Source: Hirundichthys speculiger (Eukaryota > Chordata > Actinopteri > Beloniformes > Exocoetidae). Taken from it: a stretch of DNA of 64,000 nucleotides. The stretch spans positions 1,488,001 to 1,552,000 of the forward strand of contig JAGFBZ010000865.1 of the NCBI GenBank assembly GCA_018398805.1. The letters run 5' to 3'. The translations under genes were made by a program, and so were the position numbers. The notes beneath the pieces were generated by a model. The model was not told where the DNA came from. It saw only the letters and a program-made list of their open reading frames with translations, and made no database searches. Below are positions 49,117 to 64,000 of this stretch, in pieces. Position 1 is the stretch's first letter; the number at the start of each line of letters is the position of its first letter.

Positions 49117-51985
49117 TTATTTCAAGTTTTCTAAAATACATTTTTTTTTTTATAGATTTCATCCTTTCACCCACAACAATAACCTGTTCATTGAGTTTTT
49201 TGTGGTTAAAACAAACAATACACCAGGGTCAATAGGTACATTTAGGTCTATCAGTATACACTATAAATGTAAACTTGCATCCGTATGTTTAGAATGGGAC
49301 CATTTATCACTCAGTTGAGCACCAGTCATAAAATGTAATCAAGCAATTAACCTTTTGGACAGCGTAATATGTTTTTTTTTTTTTCTTCATGGGAATTTTA
49401 TTGTAATTTCCAGGCTTACATCCCCCAACATTGTTTTAAAATGTTTTTTCTTAAAAAAGTATAATGTTTGGGAAATCTTTGGGTATTTGCTTCTCATGTT
49501 TAACCAGTCTTCCTTCCTGGTTTCCTGTGCTGGGTATATTGGGTAGGATGTCATTGAGTCCCTATGTTCCCAGAGTGAGAAGTGCAGTTGAAGGCTGGCC
49601 AGTAAAGGCCAATCTGTGGGATTCTTGTACACTTGTGTTCAATACATGTGTGAAGTAAATTATGGCTTCTGCATTAATATGAGAAGATCCAAATTGACCC
49701 TTTGCAACCAGGCACCACAATACATTATCTAATCATGGAGATTGTGTCTGTTGCAAACGCTCTCACAATGCACTAAAACACACCAGACAAAGGCTACAAT
49801 GAGTTTAAGAGGGAGAAATACATGTACATTTGTTTATATTCATGCATATCAATATCTCTTTTTTACACAAAGAGTATGGCAAGTCAGGTGGTGTTAAGCA
49901 CTTATGAGAAATTAAAAAAAAAACCCAGGGATAACTAAAAATGATTCACATGCCTTTTCCTTTTCTTTGTCTTGACTGAACTTGGTAAACCAGTTTGCTT
50001 ATCTATTACTGCCATCTTTCAGAATGAAATGTGAAACTGTAGATTGTTGTTGTTTTTATGTGAGCATAATGAATAGAAAAATCAGATTTGTTCTTCATGC
50101 ATGCTGGTCTTTTTAAAAACTTTTAGGCATAGCTGTGGAGCAGATGGTGTTCACTTGGGTGGGCTGAGGACTTTCTTATTGGATTCATCAAACAGTGGCC
50201 TTCAGCTTGCACTGGAGCAGTCTGCATAGGCAAGAGTGACACAGGTGGGAAAAAAAACTAGCACCTCTAAGCCTGAGGTCACATATATGGGTGGATTGTC
50301 ACCTTCAGACAGGACCGTTGTGCTCGAGTCCAGGACTCTGACTCAAGTGCAACTCAAGCCCTAATTTTGAGGACATGTGACTTGACTCAGACTTGACCAC
50401 CGTTGGCTTGAACTTGAACTTGGGCATTAATTTCATAGACTTTTATGTAACAGGCCATAATGATTTGGCATGAGATAATATATACATTAAGTTCAATACT
50501 AAGATGCAAGATGCCCATTTTCCACATGCCAATAGTTCAAGTCATACCTGCATCATATTTAGGAACAAACTAATGGCACTAAAATGCCAGGAGATATTGT
50601 CCTTGAGATTGTCCACTTTGCTTTTATAACAGGAACATGCATGCTTAAATGAGGTTTAAATTTGTGCATGTGTTCTAAAAGCTGACAGCCATCTCATTTG
50701 GGTTGGACTTGACTTGGACTTTACTCAGATAAATAGTAGACTCGACTTGGACTTGACTCAAATTTGAACATGAAGGATTCAAGACTGGCCTTGGACTCGA
50801 AGCTTGGTGATTCGACTATAATGTTCACTCCTGATAGGACTGAGTTGCTGCCTCATGTGAAGACATGACTAATTTAAGGTCCACTAAAGACACTGGTATC
50901 TTGTACACAAGAGGTGGAAGAGCAAATTGAGAGATTGGCAGATGGGTCAGTGTTGCAGCTCCACTCTGTACCATTCTGCTGGGCCGAGGAGAAGGTTGAA
51001 AGTTGAAAGGCATTACTGTCATTTCTAAAGTCATATGGTTTGGAACTGTGGTCTAGTGACTAAAGGAGTAAGATTTAAATACAGGCAAGATAATCTTTTT
51101 TTTCACTGAAGGGAGTCTGATGGGTGAGAAGTTTAGTCAATTAGGAGGGGCTCAGATCCTCCAGGGAGTTGATTCCAGACCTAGGCAGCACTGGAAACCA
51201 CCTCAGGGGCTCAGCAGATGTCAGGAAGTGAATGGGGAAAGGAAGATGCATGTATCTCTGTTTAAAGTTCTTCCCTTTTTTGAGCCAGACAAGGATAAGG
51301 ATATTCATCTGAATGGGTGGATAGATGGAAACATATGACTAGTCTCTATATATCTTTTTTAATCTATTTATCTTCTAGTCCTATTTCCACTTTCCAGACC
51401 CAACCTTCCTCAACTTCTGAGATCAGATGTAATGGTGTGTCACAATGAGTGGTGTGTTCGTAAGCTTCTGCACACTAAACTGAAGAGTAGAGTGCAGCAG
51501 AAGAAATTACAAAACCACCGAAAATAATTGTCTAAGGTCAAGACGTCATATGCATGCAGATACGGAGAAATGGTCTAAAATATCAGTAACACACCCACTG
51601 CGTTGTTGCTGAGTAGCTTAACAAGGAATGGCTGAGGGCATTTGTCCCTGGATGAAACATGGTGAGCAGAGCCTTTTCCTCCTTTGCCTCAATTTCCCTA
51701 ATTTGGGACTCCTTGTGTGTGTGTGTTTTTTTTTTTTTTTTTTTTTTTTACTTCTCTACAAAACCTGACCGTTAACGTTTATAGTTAGTTTAGTCAATAA
51801 AATGTTTATACACAAACAAAGGTTGGTTTCTAAATGGAATAGCTTGCAACATCAATAAAAATTTCTATCTGGTTTAAGATCCTTCGTCACATTTCTTATG
51901 TTATAATTTTGAAATCTGAATTCCAGGGAAGAAAGAGTAAAACTATTCAAAACAACCTAGACTTTAATTTCTATTTTATAATATA
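49117..51985. other. Intergenic between snapc3 and ttc39b
   Basis: No gene is supported. At about 50320-50820 there is a degenerate repeat built from GACTTGACTTGGACTT-like units on both flanks of an AT-rich centre, a dispersed repeat type I have seen described only loosely in fish. A poly(T) run lies at 51726-51749. The rest is unremarkable AT-rich sequence. Confidence 0.45.
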
Positions 51986-51996
51986 AATATTTAACA

Positions 51997-52336
51997 TCCA
52001 TCCATTATCTATACCCGCTTAATCCTCTGCAGGGTCACGGGGATCTGCTGGAGCCTATCCCAGCTCACTTCGGGCAAAAGGCAGGGGTACACCCTGGACA
52101 GGTCGCCAGTCCATCGCAGGGCCACATATAGACAAACAACAACTGCAATTTAGAACCACCAATTAACCTGAAATGCATGTCTTTAGACCAAGGGAGGAAG
52201 CCAGAGTACGTGGAGAAAACCCACGCAAGCACAGAGAGAACATGCAAACTCCACACAGAAAAGTCCCCACTGAGGTTCGAACCAGGAACCTTCTTGCTGT
52301 GAGGCAACAGTGCCAACCATCAAGCCATGCTGCCCC
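51997..52336 (-). mobile_element. tRNA-derived SINE, near full length, with 11-bp target duplication
   Basis: On the minus strand it starts GGGGCAGCATGGCTTGATGG, then TGGTTGGCACTG (A-box-like) and GGTTCGAACC (B box). The body follows with CTCCAGCAGATCCCCGTGACC near the end and a tail of ATGGATGGA units. Identical AATATTTAACA lies on both sides (51986-51996 and 52337-52347), the mark of LINE-assisted retrotransposition. Truncated relatives are at about 6204, 10600, 25828 and 47625. Confidence 0.85.
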
Positions 52337-52369
52337 AATATTTAACAGAAGCCAAATAAAAATGGCTTA

Positions 52370-52595
52370 ATCTAAGTGTGTGTAAGCTTTTGACATTAAA
52401 GAATGTAATACAAAAAATGGTCTCTCATTAAATTTGCATTTCTCTTGAGTAATAATAAATTTGAAAATAGAAATAATTTTGGTAATTCTAACTGACCTAA
52501 AACAGGTAAGGATTAGTCTAATTCAGTGTCAGACAGTGAGAAACAAATGCCATGTGTTTTTTTATGCAGTGTATGTAAACTTTTGCTTTCAAGTG
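52370..52595 (+). mobile_element. Tc1-like 3'-end fragment
   Basis: Non-coding 3' part of the same Tc1 family as 27987-28605: shared AAATAGAAATAATTTTGGTA, TCTAACTGACCTAAAACAGG and GTCAGACAGTGAGAAAC. It ends with the terminal repeat TATGTAAACTTTTGCTTTCA, AGTG and then TA. It starts directly after the SINE's right duplication, so the SINE may have inserted at its edge. Confidence 0.75.
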
Positions 52596-52599
52596 TATG

Positions 52600-53384
52600 T
52601 CTCCAAACTGAAGACTTTTAATTACATTTATCCCCATTTTAACATTCAATAAGCTACAGCTGCAGCTCTGAATGGTAGCAGCATGCTGACAGCTTGACTC
52701 AAAGCAACCTACCTTTTTTGGTTCTTGACTGCATTTTACCTCCATCCAGACATCTTTTTCAGTTTAAACTGACTGATTAGGAGGCTTTGGGCTTGTAAGC
52801 TTCAGGAACCAAGAAAATTAAGTCCAGTTGCTTTTAATTTTTACTTTTAATTACACTTTTCACCCTCATTGTCTTGACTTCTTTTTTTAAATAAAAAATA
52901 ACTATAATAATCCTTGTGTACAGCGTGCTGTCCTTCGATGAAATGAATATCTATAAATATGCAATTTAGCCGAATGTTGTTGTACCGATCCAAAGATGAA
53001 AATAAAATACAACAGACAAATTTTGGTTCTCACTCTTCTTCATTTCAGATTTTAATCACGCTGCATTTTTCAGATTAGGGATCATAGAGAGGTTATTTGT
53101 TTTGTCTTGTTTTGCTTTATGAGTCATTACTGTGAGTTTGTAGTTTATTTTACCGTTTTATATAAAATTTACTAATAGGTTTGCTTGGGGGAAAAAAAAC
53201 ACAAATTTTAGCATGAAATCCAATTTACCATAAGATGTTTATAGTTTACAGGTGAATATTTCTCTAAAATCTGGAGAGTGTCGGTTACTTATTTTGCACA
53301 CACGAGCAGGAACTTGAAGTGTGAGGAATAAATAAAACAGTTGTTCTTATGCAGATGTCCTGTGGGCTGGGCTTTCAAACCTCG
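52600..53384. other. Intergenic upstream of ttc39b
   Basis: AT-rich unique sequence. No gene, repeat end or RNA gene is recognisable. Confidence 0.5.
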
Positions 53385-53543
53385 GCCACTCCCGACTTTT
53401 TAAACTATAAGGAGCAAGACGCAAACCTATTTCTTTCTCTGCACTCAGAGAAAGATTTAAGACAGGGTTGGCTGGGGGAGGCATCAACATCTTTTCAATA
53501 GAGTCTTTCTGTGCAGCTGCTCATCATTACAATCCGACATCAA
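53385..53543 (+). promoter_or_regulatory. ttc39b: Possible ttc39b promoter and 5' UTR
   Basis: A TATA-like CTATAAGG at 53405-53412 lies about 135 bases before the proposed start codon and just after a GC-rich patch (CCTCGGCCACTCCCG). Transcription would begin around 53435, giving a 5' UTR of about 110 bases within the first coding exon. This is inference from motif spacing; additional upstream exons outside the window cannot be excluded. Confidence 0.35.
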
Positions 53544-63131
<9,588 letters not shown>

Positions 63132-64000
63132 TAAGTCCCCAAGCCAGGAAAATGAAAGAAAATACAACTAAGTTGACACAAAGTATCTCAACAATGTTTT
63201 CTGCCTTTATGTTTGATTGTACTTGAAATCCTCTTGTATACTGTCAGCCCCTGCCCCTCACTTCACTGGTATGCCCAGGTGGATCTTTTTCACAATTCTT
63301 GGCATTTGAATTATTTTGAAATTAACTTGTAAACATTCAATTCAAGGTCAACAACTGTAATATGAGAATTGTGACCTGTGAATAAATGTGAAAATGATTC
63401 CAGTAATGCAGTACAGTACCATCTAATTCCAGTAACTCAGGTTCTGTACACTGCAGCACAGCTCTTTTTAGTGGTATTGCTAACATACAGCTCAGCGAGT
63501 TTGCACTTAGATTCTTAGATATCACACACTCTGCACAAAGTTCTCTTCCATTTGGTTTAAGGTACTGTTTTAATTATGAAGAATAAGATTTATTAAAATA
63601 ATGCAAATAAGCGTATTTTTCCAAAGTCAAAATGTAATTCAATTGACAGTTTTGTGTAAAATAAAAATGTAAATGCAAGTTTGTTTGTTTTTTCTTTACC
63701 TCACAGCTTTTTCTGATTTGGAAAACTGAGAAATCATGAACACTGCATCATCAGGGACAAAGAGCAGAAAGCTCCCAACATGTCATCAGTGCACACTTTG
63801 AAAAGCCATGCATATGAGAGTGTATTTATGCACATGGAGTGGGTAACTTGCACATCTGTGCTGGCAGAATTAATGCTGAACAATAAAGGATTTAAGGAGG
63901 CACATGTTGACATCTAAACAATTTATTTTAATTTTGAAGGCCAAATGTCACATTACAACAGCATGGCTACAGAGTAAAAGAATCCAGTGCAAAAAGGGCC
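63132..64000 (+). other. ttc39b: ttc39b 3' UTR and downstream end of window
   Basis: The region after the TAA at 63129-63131 is AT-rich and has no further exon. AATAAA signals occur at 63381-63386, near 63660, and at 63882-63887, so tandem alternative 3' ends are likely. Nothing else is recognisable up to the window edge. Confidence 0.6.

Noticed and set aside
52255..52330. tRNA-like B box GGTTCGAACC
   Set aside because: It belongs to the SINE head. No cloverleaf or anticodon arm supports a functional tRNA gene.

Overview
The window is vertebrate, almost certainly teleost fish, nuclear DNA. Short coding exons are split by GT-AG introns. The intergenic DNA is AT-rich, with long poly(T) and (TA)n tracts. 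The interspersed repeats are typical of fish: Tc1/mariner and hAT elements and a tRNA-derived SINE. Three protein-coding genes can be read exon by exon: psip1 (LEDGF; + strand, coding 27887-38005), snapc3 (- strand, coding 47358-39054) and ttc39b (+ strand, coding 53544-63131). As I remember it, the same three genes are neighbours on human 9p22, so synteny supports the identifications.

Region by region: 1-27.4 kb has no gene I can support. It holds a decayed Ty3/Gypsy-like fragment, a short hAT element carrying a BED-finger relic, a hAT-type non-autonomous element in a (TA)n tract, a 366-bp mariner-type MITE, and several blocks that look like conserved non-coding DNA (inferred to be regulatory DNA on the ccdc171/bnc2 side). 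27.4-38.6 kb is psip1, with a Tc1 relic, a hAT MITE with a perfect 8-bp target duplication, and a GC-AG intron just before the integrase-binding domain. 38.9-47.4 kb is snapc3, tail-to-tail with psip1; its introns hold a 1.26-kb dead Tc1 element and the second 366-bp MITE. 47.4-53.4 kb is intergenic and repeat-rich: a hAT copy with an exact 8-bp duplication, a perfect 16-bp hairpin, and a SINE with an 11-bp duplication. 53.4-64 kb is ttc39b through its 3' UTR; the assembled reading frame appears broken by one base at the exon starting at 60654.

The genes do not form an operon or pathway. psip1 encodes a chromatin reader and tether, snapc3 a core subunit of the snRNA-promoter factor SNAPc, and ttc39b a TPR-family protein tied in mammals to LXR turnover and lipid metabolism. 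I found no CRISPR array, rRNA, true tRNA gene or clearly novel system. The most interesting signals are the GC-AG intron of psip1 with a possible p52-like read-through isoform, the ttc39b frame break, Staf/ZNF143-like and YY1-like motifs at the snapc3 start, and a hAT family whose three copies can be dated and classified from their ends.
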